NCBI GenBank assembly: GCA_002451015.1
Contig: DKBB01000292.1
Location: 1 to 5,535 of the forward strand
From: Acidobacteria bacterium UBA6911
Lineage (GTDB): Bacteria > Acidobacteriota > UBA6911
Reading direction: 5' to 3'
Length of the DNA: 5,535 bases
This document shows positions 5,513 through 5,535 of this stretch, one piece after another (the stretch's first letter is position 1; each line of letters starts with the position of its first letter). The notes under the pieces were generated by a model. It was given only the letters and a program-made list of their open reading frames with translations, was not told where the DNA came from and searched no databases. The translations under genes were made by a program, and so were the position numbers.

Positions 5513-5535
5513 ATGAAGATAGTTGTTTGTGTTAA
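5513..5535 (+). CDS. etfB: Probable start of electron transfer flavoprotein beta subunit (partial, cut by the right edge)
   Basis: ATG at 5513 begins MKIVVCV followed by a codon starting AA (Lys or Asn). MKIVVCVK is a common N-terminus of EtfB in anaerobic bacteria, the FAD/AMP-binding Etf subunit that passes electrons between acyl-CoA dehydrogenases and the quinone pool or other partners. GGGGA (5501-5505) lies seven bases upstream as RBS. Only seven complete codons are visible, so the identification is tentative. The 110 bases after acpP contain no clear terminator, so the gene may be read through from acpP. Confidence 0.5.

Overview
The window looks like a piece of chromosome from an anaerobic bacterium, most likely a Desulfobacterota/deltaproteobacterial (sulfate-reducing or syntrophic) lineage. 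That rests on a periplasmic tetraheme c-type cytochrome fused to a UshA-like domain, apparent selenocysteine use, and what seems to be the start of an electron-transfer flavoprotein gene beside lipid genes. The lineage is inferred from content; no rRNA or other marker is present.

Left part (1-1860, minus strand): a possible gene start runs off the left edge (1-76). Next is about 400 bp of non-coding DNA with two imperfect hairpins. Then comes one long gene (493-1860) for an exported UshA/5'-nucleotidase-like protein with a C-terminal four-haem cytochrome c554-type domain. A plain ORF call sees only the C-terminal 357 residues, because an in-frame TGA sits at codon 52. Upstream of that TGA the same frame continues to an ATG with a signal peptide and an AGGAGG ribosome-binding site. 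The TGA stands where I recall related proteins having the second Cys of a C-G-C motif, and it is followed at suitable spacing by a bacterial SECIS-like stem-loop. I read it as a 455-residue selenoprotein; this is the main discovery in the window.

Middle (1861-2202): a divergent intergenic region with a 6-bp inverted repeat just upstream of the selenoprotein RBS and only weak promoter candidates.

Right part (2203-5535, plus strand): a membrane-anchored TPR protein is followed by the conserved housekeeping cluster yceD (DUF177) - rpmF (ribosomal protein L32) - plsX (phosphate acyltransferase) - acpP (acyl carrier protein). The first codons of a probable etfB lie at the right edge. A perfect-consensus sigma-70 promoter (TTGACA, 16 bp, TATAAT) stands directly before yceD, and an extended -10 promoter is likely before acpP. 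The cluster can therefore be transcribed separately from the TPR gene, and acpP can be boosted on its own. The cluster joins translation (L32, DUF177) to the start of phospholipid and fatty acid synthesis (PlsX, ACP), as in many bacteria; the Etf next to it hints at a link to acyl-CoA electron transfer.
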